Shown here piece after piece: positions 1 to 11,097 of a DNA stretch of 64,000 nucleotides (the first letter of the stretch is position 1; each line of letters opens with the position of its first letter). Both the position numbers and the translations under genes were made by a program. The stretch lies in the NCBI GenBank assembly GCA_026770025.1, contig JAMXDE010000044.1:124001-188000 (forward strand), in the 5' to 3' direction. Source of the DNA: Craspedostauros australis. Taxonomy: Eukaryota; Bacillariophyta; Bacillariophyceae; Mastogloiales; Achnanthaceae. The notes under the pieces were generated by a model. That model saw only the letters and a list, made by a program, of their open reading frames with translations. It was not told the DNA's origin and did not search any database.

Positions 1-2665
1 GGCATTCTCCTCTCGCTCATTCACCAAGCTTCCCATGGTGGTTTCGCCTATGCGCTCATATCTTGCGCTGGACCGTTGGTTGTCGCAGTGCCGTTGATGC
101 CGTTTGATGGCACTTGTGAAGTTTTGTTGTGCTTCTCCATTGTTGGGTTGTTGTGTCGAGTTTGGTGTTCCCAACCAGTTCATGGTGTTGGGAGATGTGG
201 ATATTACCCATAATTCTACCAAATGTGCCAAACAATGGGGACACTTTGCGAGTTCCGAATTGCGCATCCATTCCACAACAACACAACCGAGGCAACAAAT
301 TTCTCCTCACAAAGTGAACACAGGAAACACTGTGCATCTCAAACAAGCTACTCTTGATCTGAGCTGCTTGTAGTTGTAGCACACACAGAATGTAGAATGA
401 CTGTGGCCCTCTCACATGGGAGAGAGTGGAAGATACAAGGCACCTTGTGACTGTCATCCTCATGTTGTGGCACTACTGGTGTGTGCTACACAGCCACCTC
501 ATTGAGTTGTGGAGGAAGAGTCGGACACTGTTGGACAATTTCACACGCTGTGTTGTGAGTGGTTTGGCATGACGCGGAATCCTTGCCCTGTGACGTAGAC
601 AGCAGATCGGAGAGAGGCAACACGAAATAGATCTAAATGTAAAATCGCCGCTTCTTCCAAAAGCAAGCGAACTAGTGGCAACAAGGGGCGAAAACTCTAC
701 AACTAGTGTTATCGCGACACCGTTCCGCATTCCGCGCAGGTCGGATGTGCGCTGGGGCATGAACCAGTGGCGGTGTTCGAGTTGGAAGGGTTGGGGAAGA
801 CTTGCGAGAGGGAGCGCAAGCCGAGGGAGTTGGGAGGACTCACACTCGCGGAACAGGGTGTGCGAAAACAAAAATTAACCTTCCAACCACCCGAACTAGT
901 GAAGGCACATGAACCAACTCTTGCAAAGTCATTCAATGACAGAAACGTGGAGACATGGCGCTGAACAAACAGTCTAAATGTGGAGCTCCTGTCCTCCATT
1001 AATCTGGTATTGTTATCATGGTATCTACACACATTAGTACATCAACCGTTGACAATACTACGATGGGTACCGAAGGTCAAAAAGGGAGCGTCAGTCCAGG
1101 GTGGGAGGCGACTGGGAAGGGTTCTACCGCAGCTCCCAAAGTTGCCCACTACGACACGGCATCGAACCGATGATAAAATAGATAAGTGGAAATCATTTCG
1201 GAACGGAGGAATACGGTTTTTTATGAACTATTGTAGAATAGATGCTATGCCAACATGAATGGTTTTGACTTGGTGACGGGTCCGGGTGGTGCGGATCTGT
1301 TGATGCCGATGCCGATGCCGATGCCGATGTTCCTGTTGTTTGTGTTGTGTTTTGCCATCAAGACACGGGACAAGCGCTGAAAACGACTCCGAGCATCGTG
1401 GACGACTCCGAGCGTCGTGATTTGAATCACTGAAATGATGGGAACTTCGACTCAATCGACTGATTCATTGGCTCGAGAATAACGCTTATAACGCCAATAC
1501 TGTTTGAAAAAGCGAACTCCAATCACAAGAACGCCATAGGATCATTCGGGTCGAACCCATCGCTCAGGTCGTACCGTCTGGCAGTCAACCAGTACGACCA
1601 TCCAGTCTTGTGGCGATCAAACAGACCCAAAAGAAATTGGCGATTGTTGGCTACAATTGGCTACAGATTTTGGATCAGTTTTTCCCACGTTCAGACTTGA
1701 TGTTGCAGACACCCAATCGAACATCTCTTTACATCTACGTAAAATTCAGAGCCAGGGCTATCCAGGAAAGTAATAACATTATCTTGTTGTTACTACTATC
1801 TTGTCGATCTTAATGTGTTTGTTGGCCCCCTTGGTGTGGTTTTGCCTTCGGACGAAGGACGGACCGGGTTTTCATTGGCTACAAGTAGGATTCTACAGGA
1901 GTTCAGTAGGATCTTGCCTCTTTTCTTCGAGAAATTCGACCCTCCATCTTTGAAGTCTCCGCGCTGAGCATTCGTTGGCTCATTCGCAACAATGCGTATC
2001 ATGTTAGAATCCCCTCTCCGAGGCGGTCACAGCCATGTTGTCTGAGTGCGATGGTATGGTGGTATGCTTGCGTTTAGTGCTCCCATGGAGGTCGGAATGG
2101 TATTTGACCACTCGGATCCAAAATTTCAGCGGCAAGTTTGGAGAATTCTGGTTCCAACGCTTGTGTCATCATGACGTCAGCGAAGGTTGGAACACTTCTT
2201 TGGAACAACCAGAACAAGAAAACTAGCCAACCAGATGCTAAAATCATCCGTGAATGATGGGGGTGCTTGATGGATCACATCAGTGCTCACCGAGCAAGGG
2301 AGCAACAGCCAGCAAACTTAAGGATTGTATATATAAATGCCATATAATGTTACTATGGAAATACGAGTACAGGAACACTCACACAAGCTACGTCCGGAGA
2401 GTTTGACTATGAAAGATGCTGTTTTTGGCCTTTTTTTGTTCGGGACTTACGTAGAAAATGTACTAGATTCTACAGACCATTTGTACTGTGATCCAATTGT
2501 GGCCGACTGGAACCAAAAACGTTGGCGCCACAACTGGCTCTTGGAGGCAGCGCAAGCTCAGCCTTGGAACCTGATCCTGGTACAAGCACCAGCTCGGGTC
2601 ATGTATACGAAGACAGGGAAGATCATCAAAGCAGAGTCGACACAAGACAGCCGACAACAAGAAGA
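1..2665. other. Intergenic, no recognisable gene
   Basis: Short open frames occur on both strands, but none shows a recognisable domain, consistent codon use or a convincing start context. A small hexanucleotide repeat (GATGCC) lies at 1302-1329. An open frame from the ATG at 2337 overlaps the start of the next gene in another frame. It could be an upstream exon, but I see no clear splice pair joining it. Confidence 0.5.
1302..1329. repeat. GATGCC hexanucleotide microsatellite
   Basis: About 4.7 perfect units of GATGCC lie in non-coding sequence. Confidence 0.85.
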
Positions 2666-4000
2666 ATGCCGGGAATGGGAGGCAACAATCAGAAGCATCG
2701 TGACGCGACTTCCCGTAGTTCATCCAATGATACGGTTGAATGGAACGGCACAAGTGGCTCAGACGCATCTGCTGGCGGACCTGATCACGCACGTGGCGAG
2801 CACGACAGCAGCAAGAGCAACAGTGGCGACAACGAAGCCACTGTTGATGATGCATCTGATGCTCTCGATTTTGGTTTGGACTGCCGCAGACGATCCAAGG
2901 TCGCCGACAGCTCGGACAGCTCCGGCTCCGACGTGTTCGAATGGAAGGACAGCGACGATGACAAGGACTGCGATGACAAGAAACAATCAGCCATGACTCA
3001 TGCTGCAGAAGATACGACTTCGATATTCGGAAACGTGGACGGCAATGGCAACGTCAACAAGGAGGTCATGGATGCTCTGGACAGGAAGTGGGGATTCAAG
3101 CAGCCATTCGTCGTCTTCAAGGATCGCCCTCCCGGACGCCCCGAGATGCAGCAGGTGACTGGAAGCATGTCGTCCCACAAGATCGCGCTGAAGTATGGCC
3201 TGCTGAGGACCCGAGATCGCCCGTTGAAGAAGCGCTTGAGTCGGAACTCGGGCATTCCGAAATCAATCAGCATTGTCAAGGAACCGGCTGTGCTGCATGA
3301 GATCCACATCAGCAATGCAATGAAGCCGATGAACGCTACGCGACGTAGGGATGTCGGTGAGAGTGCGACAAAGAAGCCACGCAGCAAGAGATCCACAGCC
3401 TTCCAACCGCGCCGTGATGAAACGAATCAGATGCGCCCAGATGACTGCGGCAAGCACCAACACAAAGGCGCATCCAAGCGAAGCCGCTGTGCGATGGCCT
3501 CATCAAGCACCAAAGCAACTGCTGCCACTTGTGCGGTCGGTGCGGTCGGAGCGATCGATGGGCCAACGTTGCAGACGGCGAAACGCCCACGTCGATGTCC
3601 GCTTCTACCACAACAGCCACAGCAACAGCCACAGCAACAGCCACAGCAACAGCCACAGCAACAGCAACAGCAATGGCGCCCAACCCAGAATCATGGCCAA
3701 CGTCAACATCCAAGCCAGGACCAAGATCGAAAGGCCCACCCCGTGAACTCCAAGGCCGCCTTTGTCGTGCCGATGGCGAATCCGTTCCACCAACGCAACA
3801 GCAAATCACCCGCACACCCACGATCTCAACAACAGCAAGCGCGAGCCTTGAGCAAATACCAGCCCACAACTTGGGAGATCCTGTTTGGAGACTCATCATC
3901 GCAATCCTCCGATAACAGCCCGATCGATCCGGTTCGTCTGCGCTTGTCCTCCTGCCGCAAGACCACTGCGCATCGACGATCTTCTTCTCGCTCTGGTTGA
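2666..4000 (+). CDS. Hypothetical low-complexity protein, acidic and Gln-rich
   Basis: I do not recognise this protein. The frame is open from 2522, but the first in-frame ATG is 2666, giving about 444 residues; the true 5' end is uncertain. The first third is rich in Ser, Asp and Asn, with a Ser/Asp cluster around SSDSSGSDVFEWKDSDDD. The middle has a plausibly ordered basic stretch (WGFKQPFVVFKDRPPGRPE, then KKPRSKRSTAF) that could act as a nuclear signal. The last third is a Gln/Pro/His tract encoded by a 12-base repeat at about 3611-3670, then Arg/Ser-rich sequence to the stop. The composition suggests a nuclear or RNA-associated disordered protein, but that is inference. It converges with the minus-strand DUF6824 gene, whose stop is about 300 bases away. 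Confidence 0.5.
   Translation: MPGMGGNNQKHRDATSRSSSNDTVEWNGTSGSDASAGGPDHARGEHDSSKSNSGDNEATVDDASDALDFGLDCRRRSKVADSSDSSGSDVFEWKDSDDDKDCDDKKQSAMTHAAEDTTSIFGNVDGNGNVNKEVMDALDRKWGFKQPFVVFKDRPPGRPEMQQVTGSMSSHKIALKYGLLRTRDRPLKKRLSRNSGIPKSISIVKEPAVLHEIHISNAMKPMNATRRRDVGESATKKPRSKRSTAFQPRRDETNQMRPDDCGKHQHKGASKRSRCAMASSSTKATAATCAVGAVGAIDGPTLQTAKRPRRCPLLPQQPQQQPQQQPQQQPQQQQQQWRPTQNHGQRQHPSQDQDRKAHPVNSKAAFVVPMANPFHQRNSKSPAHPRSQQQQARALSKYQPTTWEILFGDSSSQSSDNSPIDPVRLRLSSCRKTTAHRRSSSRSG
3605..3675. repeat. CAGCAACAGCCA-type minisatellite encoding Gln/Pro
   Basis: A 12-base unit of CAG/CAA/CCA codons is repeated about five times inside the hypothetical coding region and gives a QQPQ tract. Reading the other frames yields poly-aliphatic or His/Asn/Ser repeats, which are shadows. 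Confidence 0.8.
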
Positions 4001-4302
4001 GGCAATCGGAGGAAGGAGCTACCAGGCAAGCGCTGTGTCTTTGTCGTCTCTAGAGATGACGACGATAGATCAAGACAAACTGATACAGCCATACATGTTC
4101 ATGTCCACGCATAGAATAGCACTACAAACTAGTATACGTACACGACTATCCTTCGATGCGGTTGATTTGTTGTATGAAATAAAGTGAATTAGAGTAGAGT
4201 GGTACATTTAATATGTCATAACCTTGGACGCGATACCGCACTCCTATTGTACACAGACGCGGACGAACCCACACCCCGTTGGGGGAACATGCCGTCGTCT
4301 GA

Positions 4303-6078
4303 TCAGGCACCGTTGGGCGTGAATCGGTTGATCCCGTTCTGCAGCAGCGCCGCGTTGAGCATCTGCGAGAAGTCGTTGCCGGCGGCCGCCGATCCCAAGC
4401 CCTTGTTGGCCATGGCCTGCAGCAGCATGGGATTCATGTTCATCATGGCCTGCGCATCCGCGTTGAGAACGTTCTGGCCGATGAAGCTGCCCGGCATGCC
4501 GCCCGAGAGCATGCGCTGACGGATGAGCTGCTGGTCGGCCACGGCGGCGCGGGCCTCCTCCTGCTCCGTGTCGAAGAGGAGCTTGCGCATCTCTGGCGCG
4601 CGCTGCCGCAGGGCCTGGCTGGTCTTCTCGCGCGCCGCGTCGTCGCCGATCTCGAACCAGAGACCGGTCTTCTCGTCCTTCTTGAGGAAGCGGCCGTTGT
4701 TCTCGCGGATGGTGCGGACGATGGCGCGCGAGATGGCGGGCTTGTCGTTCTTGCGGGCCTTGAGGTAGTTGCGGCGGTGCATGTTGATGAGGTCTCGGAA
4801 GGTGCGGTTGCCGGAGTGGACGTTGGTGCCGCCGCCGCGGCCGCTGAGGACGTCGTTGTCGTTGTACTCGCTGATGCCGACCTTGCTGGGCGGGATGGGC
4901 TTGAGGGGCTTCTCGCCATGCTTGGCCTTGGCTTTGGAGTTGGACCTTGCGCTTTGGTTGCTGGCGGTGGTGTTGGCGTCGTTGTTGGTTGCGGCGCTTC
5001 CGTTGCTGCTGCTGATGGTGGGGGCGGAGAGTCCCTTGATGGCGGTGGGCAGGATGGAGGCCGCTTCGAGCAGGGAGGTGTGATGGGTGGGCAGCAGGCT
5101 GGTGTCCGTGGTGGTGTCGATGCGCCGCTTCTTCGTCGGCGGTTGCGACAGCTGGGAGCTGCCATGCTGTTGCTGCTGCTGGAAGAGGCCGAGGCTCGCG
5201 TTGAGACTATTGCCCAGCGCCTGTGCGTTTGTGGCCGCAGCCGAGGTCGCGTTCGTGCTTCCACCGGAATTCGCGTTTGTGCTTGCACTGGCCGTCGCAC
5301 TGGCGGCATCCGCGGCGCCGTTGCCATTAGCGCCATTGTCGCTTGCGCCGCCGTTGGCCACGAGGGCGCTGGCCATGGGCATTTGCTGCGAGAGGAAGGC
5401 CGCCGCGTTGTTGACATTGACGTTGTTGGACGCACCACCATTGACGTTCACGTTGAGGTTGGGGAAGTTGGCTGCGACGCCGTTGGCTCCGTTCATGGCG
5501 GAGTTCGCGTTGGCGTTCATACCCACGTTCACGTTCATGCCCACCCCCATGTTCATGCCCATGTTCATGGGGAGGCCGCTCAGGTTGTTGAGGTTGTTGA
5601 GATTGCCAAAGTTGTTGAGGTTGCTGAGGGTGTTCTGAAGGGAGGCTGGGGTGAGGCCTCCGAAGTTGCCCACCTGCTGCAGCGCCGCCATGGAGTTGAG
5701 GGATAAGGAGGGGTGCTGCTGGTTCTGGGGGAAGAGGTTGTCCGTGCTGATGGGAGCAAACCGCTGCTGCTGAGTGTTCTGCTGGGAGCTCTGCTGGTTC
5801 TGGGTCTGCTGGCCTTGCGTCTGGCCCTGCTGCTGCTGCTGCTGGTTTTGCGATTGCTGGTTCAGCTGCTGCTGTTGCTGGATGGACTGGTTGCCGCCCT
5901 GTTGGCTCTGCTGCTGCTGTTGTTGCTGATGCTGCTGGTACTGTTGCTGCAGCTGGTCAGGCTTCATGCCGGGAATGGCGGTGAACAGGGTGGTGGGGTT
6001 GAAGGCGCTGGCTTGTCCAACTCCCACCGTCTTGCCGAGTGTCTGCTGGAGGTCTTGTCGGAGTGTTGTTTGGTTCAT
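4303..6078 (-). CDS. DUF6824-domain protein with Gln/Asn-rich N-terminus
   Basis: This 591-residue protein starts at the ATG at 6078. The frame stays open further upstream, but that part is Asn/His-rich leader-like sequence. Residues about 40-170 are almost pure Gln with Asn and Ser. Residues about 170-310 are Asn/Gly/Met-rich (NLNNLNNLSG, then MNMGMNMGVGMNVNVGMNAN). Around 330-390 is Ser/Thr/Ala-rich with a possible nuclear signal (PPTKKRRID). The only ordered domain is at about 398-500. It begins SKVGISEYNDNDVLSGRGGG, contains FRDLINMHRRNYLKARKNDK, and ends GLWFEIGDDAAREKTSQALR. This is the DUF6824 signature, a family of unknown function expanded in diatoms, sometimes listed with transcription-factor-like proteins. 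Nuclear DNA- or RNA-binding is inferred from the basic helix-like segment. The Gln/Asn tract resembles prion-like regions. Confidence 0.85.
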   Translation of the reverse strand: MNQTTLRQDLQQTLGKTVGVGQASAFNPTTLFTAIPGMKPDQLQQQYQQHQQQQQQQSQQGGNQSIQQQQQLNQQSQNQQQQQQGQTQGQQTQNQQSSQQNTQQQRFAPISTDNLFPQNQQHPSLSLNSMAALQQVGNFGGLTPASLQNTLSNLNNFGNLNNLNNLSGLPMNMGMNMGVGMNVNVGMNANANSAMNGANGVAANFPNLNVNVNGGASNNVNVNNAAAFLSQQMPMASALVANGGASDNGANGNGAADAASATASASTNANSGGSTNATSAAATNAQALGNSLNASLGLFQQQQQHGSSQLSQPPTKKRRIDTTTDTSLLPTHHTSLLEAASILPTAIKGLSAPTISSSNGSAATNNDANTTASNQSARSNSKAKAKHGEKPLKPIPPSKVGISEYNDNDVLSGRGGGTNVHSGNRTFRDLINMHRRNYLKARKNDKPAISRAIVRTIRENNGRFLKKDEKTGLWFEIGDDAAREKTSQALRQRAPEMRKLLFDTEQEEARAAVADQQLIRQRMLSGGMPGSFIGQNVLNADAQAMMNMNPMLLQAMANKGLGSAAAGNDFSQMLNAALLQNGINRFTPNGA

Positions 6079-8439
6079 TGTGATCACGATGTTGTCGTTG
6101 TTGTTGTTGTTGCTTTTGGTGTGGTATTGTATGGCAATGGCGCGATAGTATGGTATGGTGTGGTAGTGCGAATGCAAGTGGTAATGCAATTGCTGATGAG
6201 AAGAAGGTGGTCTGGGTGATGATGTCAGCAGAGGTTCCGCGGAAGTCGTTCTTGGTTTTTCCTTCTTGGTCTGTGAGTGTTGGCAGAGCACTCTGTTGTA
6301 GTTGATGAAAACAACCTCGAGATAATCAGGAGATGATCAGAAGATGATCAAGAGCAAGATGGGATGAACTTGATTTAATTTGGTTCGGTCTACGGTTTGT
6401 GTGGGCGATGAGTGCCAGATGGATCGAATCGCGAGGAAGCGACGAACTGGATGGGTGGCGGGTGAGTGGCGGATGGAGGATGACGAGGATGCCTTCGAAC
6501 TTGTTGTGTGACGTCTTGTGACGACTTTGCTATCTTGCTTCTGTTTGTGTGATTGTGTGCTGTTGCGTCTTCGTCTTGTGTGCATGAGTACTGCGTGCTG
6601 TTTGTCTCTTTGCTTTCTTTGCGTTTTGTTTCGTGCCTTGTTACGAGGTGACGCAATCCACAATGCGATGCGTGCGGTAGCAATCGTGCGTGTGCGGTAC
6701 ACGCCATGCAACCAGACAGCACTGTGTTTGAGGCGTTGGGCGTTTGTGGAGCAATTTTCTGTTTGGTTCCCTCCCCTCTTTTGTCATGCATTACCGTGTG
6801 GTTCACGCGATAAGGACAAGAGCGCTCGCGTGGCACACAACCTACAGCCGAGGTGGTGCAAGAAAGTTCTTTCCCGTGTTCGAACTACCGTACACTCACA
6901 GTACTCGATGTATGTACCATACGTCACGGCTTCTCGTCTTATTCGTTGGTCGTCGTGCGTTTGGACCTCTCGGCTTTGTCCTGTGTGCAGGATGAACACG
7001 ATAGCGGCTTTGCAGTACTGCCTCCAACGTAACAGCGTAACTTGAAGCCAACTTCAAGGAGAATAAACCTGGACATAAGCGATGCACACTCTATATTGAA
7101 GGTACTACATAACGACTTCAATAGCGACACCACGTGAGGAAAACGCGATTGGCGCACTCCGAAGGTACTTTCGGCCCTGTCAGCCCCTCCTTGCGAACCG
7201 AATGCAATGCGCAACGTGGCCAACGCCTCGGAGAGTCTGTCGCAGCGGTAGTAGCACAAGGGCACAGCATTCGAAATGACCAACGCTTCTCACTTGACAG
7301 TCATGATCTGCACAGAAGTGACCGCGATTTCGATACCGTGCCGCCTAACACACAGAAGTGCGACAACAATGACGACAACACTTCCCACAACCACAATCAA
7401 AGTGGAAGCGACGACTTCATCGCTGTGCTGCATTGATCAACCCACAACCTTCTCTCTCTCTCTGAGCGGGTTGAGTCACCATACAGTTCGTTCCGGCGCA
7501 AACAACGATCGATGCCACTCGGTACTCACACGTTGAAGCGAAGTGACGAGGGCAGAGAAATGCATTGAGGGAGACGGATACAGAGACAACCAGAACCACC
7601 CACAAAGCGAAGAAAGCCAAAAAAGGTTGCGGTCTGTCAGATCTGTTCGTGAAATCTCCCCATCGTTCAACAACCAAAGAATTCACGCGCCCACGCCATG
7701 AAATCACATCACACGGTATGGCATGGTGTGGTGTGGTGTGGCATTACGAAACGATCCACGATGCAATGCTGAAGAAAGTGGAACATCGTGCCGCACCACA
7801 CCACAAGTCGCTTCCACCAATCTGCCAATGCCTCGTGTCGCGTTTATAATACTGCCCACTACCGCTCTTAGAATAATGCTCCAAGCCAGACACCGCACGC
7901 ACTTCCATGCCGATCGTTTCCATCCTCACGATCACATCGCCGTCCGTCTCACTAATTCAAAACCACCACATGTTAGAGCTATTCTATTTGAGTGCACTGA
8001 CTCCTACCCTCCATGCCTTGCTCTATTCGATGCGACGCCACATTCACTCGAAGAGGTACATACTCGCTTCATTGACACCATACTTTACAACGCTTTTTTA
8101 CAACACTTTGCGAATACACATGCCAATGCTCATGCTCTACCACGCTCATGCACACAGAAATGCCTTCGTCGATACGAGTACTCGTACATGCGGCACTGCA
8201 ATGGACACGAAGAAGAAGAATTAGAGACGAACGGAGAGAAGCAGCGAAAGCAGAAATCCAGAAGCAGGATCGCAGCCTCTCGCACGAAAACAACTTCGCT
8301 TTCTTGTTTGGTTCTTGGGTGTCTGGTTCAATCAGAAGAAGCGACATGCGTCGCCATTCCTCAACCGTCGCATCAACCATTCTCACCATCGGTCATACTC
8401 ACGCGATCTACGGAGGTACTCGTCCTTGTGTGTCTTACG

Positions 8440-8500
8440 CTCTTGCTGTGGAGGGGAAGGGAAAATGGTGTTTTTTAAATTTCGACATAGAAAGAATAGA
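8440..8500 (+). repeat. Dispersed degenerate repeat, copy A
   Basis: The stretch around GGGGAAGGGAAAATGGTG followed by a T run and AAATTTCGACA is similar, in inverted orientation, to 23867-23935. By eye the two share roughly three quarters of positions over about 55 bases. This is too little to assign a family. Confidence 0.4.
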
Positions 8501-9017
8501 AAGTGGGTCCATTGTTGCTATTTTCCAGATTTTCCTGCTGTTTGTTCGAATCACCCATTTCACAGGTCCTGCTGTTTCTTTCCTCATCATTTGCGACCGG
8601 CTGCGGACTTTGTCCAACGGGCGTATTGTTCGTGACGACTTCGTCCAAAGCTCACACACAATCCTCCCTGTAATAACTGATGTAAGACCAACCTACCATG
8701 CTGACAATGCAGGTTGCCGCTCTCTTCCTCCCCATGTGTGCTGTTTGCAGTTCTTGTTCTGTTGTTATAAAATACTGATTATAGTCTTTGACTGTGCGCC
8801 GAAGGCGCGGTTGTGCCGCCTTGTCTATTCCACAAAAGACATCCAGCTGGAACGGATAATGTTGGCAGGTCTTGCCACACTGCATGGTGGCGTTCAATCG
8901 TGTACGACAAAAGCTGTGTAACGTAGGCGCGGGTGTCACGTGTGGCAGCGCCAGCTGCCATTGCAATGGATCGGGGGAGGCGTGCCGGGCATGCAGTTCC
9001 GCCCGAGGACATTGGAT

Positions 9018-9042
9018 GCATAGCTGCATGACGCAGCTATGC
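9018..9042. other. Perfect 10-bp inverted repeat (hairpin)
   Basis: GCATAGCTGC, spacer ATGAC, then GCAGCTATGC. The arms are exactly complementary. No gene adjoins it. It could be a transposon-end remnant or an RNA hairpin. Confidence 0.7.
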
Positions 9043-9845
9043 TAACTGCTCTGGAGGAACCAGGGCCTTAGCATGCGACATGCTGTGTGTCAGGGCAAGC
9101 ACCCACTTGGCTCTCCTTAGCTCGGTTCTAGTAGGTTCTTGGCAAGCTGATGGAGGTGGGTAGGTATGCACTTTCCAGGTAGCTCTGCAAGGGCTTGGCA
9201 AGGGCTCGGCAAAAGGAGTCCATGTGCTGGGACATCATGCCACGCTTGCCTTCTTTGTGGAGCTTGTGATTTTGGCTGGACCATTGTTGCAGTGCTAGGT
9301 GCTGTAGCTTATGAGTCATGTTGGCTTGCCACTGGGTGGGCTTGCAGTGGTTGGATGACCCAGGAGGGTTGGGACTGTGCTTTCTCCGCTCTCCTGACCA
9401 CAAATCCCGTGCCAGGATGTCCCAGTCCACTCTATGCTGAGCCTCCTTGATAGATCGGGTTGATATGCACCTGCTACCTTCTGGCAGAGTGCCACCTTGC
9501 TTCAGGACGTGGAGAGCTTCGACAAGGAGCTGCGTCCCATCTCCACAGACATTGGAGGCCAAATGATATGCCAAACTTGTTGGATGCAGGAGTTCCAAGA
9601 CTGCCAGGCTTTATACACAGTCCTTGTTCTTCTATGCGTTCACCAACATCACACTCATGATTGCATACAAGGTGCTTTGTGCCACTGTTGCTTCTCCTCT
9701 TGCTTCTCCTCATCCTTGCCTTTACATTTGGAGACCAGAATCACTCTTCCAGTCCACCTTGGTTTGGCCTGGATTACTTTCTCTGTTGGTACAGCCAACT
9801 GCATCAACTTTCCAGCAGTTGCGGTGACGAATAGATTGAAACGTG

Positions 9846-9846
9846 G

Positions 9847-9908
<62 letters not shown>
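9846..9908. repeat. GTT trinucleotide microsatellite, about 21 units
   Basis: A pure GTT run lies just downstream (on the minus strand) of the broken transposase. Open frames crossing it give poly-Cys, poly-Leu or poly-Val and are artefacts. Confidence 0.95.
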
Positions 9909-9951
9909 ATTCTAAGTGTAGTGGTTTATTGCATGTGGTTATTGTGTATTC

Positions 9952-11039
9952 CTATGGTTCCACCAGGGAATCCAACCAACCATCCATCTCTTGGATGACC
10001 CCCATTGTTTGGGTGAGGTTAAACAGCGGATTCGTATGTTTGAGTTCCAATTGTGTGATTACAGCTACTGAGTATATTGCATACTGGTGCTTGTCCAAAC
10101 AGTGCCACCATTTTTGCTTCATGCACTTCCAGTTCTTGAACCTTTTATGCACGGTTTCATGGGGTGCACGAATCACACCATTGCGTTGTGTACGATCCAA
10201 GCAGTAGCTTTGCTCACCTCTGTACCCACAGTCAGCAACAATCTCTTTGGCAGGATCCAATGCATGTAGCAACTTCTGCTGATAAATGTTGATGTCTGGT
10301 CACTCTCTGCAAGGATATGGTCCATCCACCCACACAAGGTGGCCTGTCGCAATGGAGACGCAGGTTTCATATCGGAGCCCTGCAGCTTGGAATTTGTGGG
10401 AATACCAGCCTGGGTCAAACAACGTAGGCTCCATAATGGGGAAGTCAGTGCCATCAACGGATGCCATGGTTGTTGTTCCTGGTGCACATCCAATTTTTTG
10501 ATCTGCAAACCGTATCCATAATGGGATCAACACATTTCAACATTTGCAAAGGTAGAGTTTGTGAGAGATACGGCATGTGGCTCATCAATTGCACCATGAG
10601 TGTTGCAGTTCTGCTGTCAATGCACCGAAGTTGTGCCACTTACAAGTTCATGACTGAGGAGTCCCAGTGCACGAAGCATGACCCGCGTCCATTTCTGCAC
10701 AGTTTTCACATCCCTCCCCATTTGTCCTGCCAGTACACCCCATGTGGAATATTGTTTCAGAAACACGAGAGCACACAGCAGGTGCTCTACTGTTGCATTC
10801 CATGGCAGTAAGTCCTCCTCATTCAGTGCCTCCCATGCCAGTGCCGCTACTTTTGTGCGGGTTCCGAAGGTGCTTCGAAAGCATGTTTGAACACCATACG
10901 ACAGTGGGTTCTGGACTCTGGACTCCATCGCTCGTCCCGGAAGCTCCATGCCCTTGTACGCAATGGCCACTTCAGTTTCCTCGGTTGCCATTTTCGTTTG
11001 TCTTGGTATGCCAAATGATGGAGGACTAAATTGTGGCAT
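9952..11039 (-). pseudogene. Broken DDE_Tnp4-type transposase (Harbinger/IS5-like)
   Basis: Read from right to left, pieces of one transposase lie in order but in different frames. The N-terminal part (about 11039-10617) has a helix-turn-helix-like stretch (GQMGRDVKTVQKWTRVML). Next comes KWHNFGALTAELQ in a shifted frame, then SVDGTDFPIMEP with WYSHKFQAAGLRYE and TGHLVWVDGPYPC (10533-10300). The last piece is ALDPAKEIVADCGYRGEQ, with AVITQLELKHTNPLFNL near the C-terminus (10272-9952). These are hallmark blocks of DDE_Tnp4 transposases, including the first and third acidic regions (SVDGTD, VADCGYRG). Lesions visible: a frameshift after HELV near 10640, at least one more before SVDGTD, and an in-frame TGA at 10302-10300 exactly where the family usually has Trp (PCxEWPDI). 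It cannot encode a working enzyme. Confidence 0.8.
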
Positions 11040-11097
11040 CCACCAATGCAATCTTCAACTCGGAAAAAGAGAGAGAGAGGGACACAGACCGAGCAAG

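Larger units (their letters stand above)
6079..9840. other. Long intergenic stretch, no supported gene
   Basis: Several overlapping open frames of 60-257 codons occur on both strands (for example 7723-8478 and 8148-8921, plus), but they have no recognisable domain, overlap each other in different frames and often lack an ATG. It contains a GTGGT-type purine/T run at about 7715-7743, a short dispersed repeat at about 8440-8500, a 10-bp hairpin at 9018-9042 and two copies of an 11-base unit at about 9187-9213. It is probably decayed transposon or intergenic DNA. Confidence 0.5.

Noticed and set aside
4777-5706. 309-codon plus-strand open frame
   Set aside because: It is a Val/Gly/His-repetitive shadow of the DUF6824 gene on the other strand.
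7723-8921. Overlapping 251- and 257-codon plus-strand frames
   Set aside because: They overlap in different frames, have no domain or homogeneous codon use, and lie in a repeat-rich spacer.
9497-10207. 236-codon plus frame with a poly-Cys tract
   Set aside because: It crosses the GTT microsatellite and lies antisense to the transposase remnant; no independent coding evidence.
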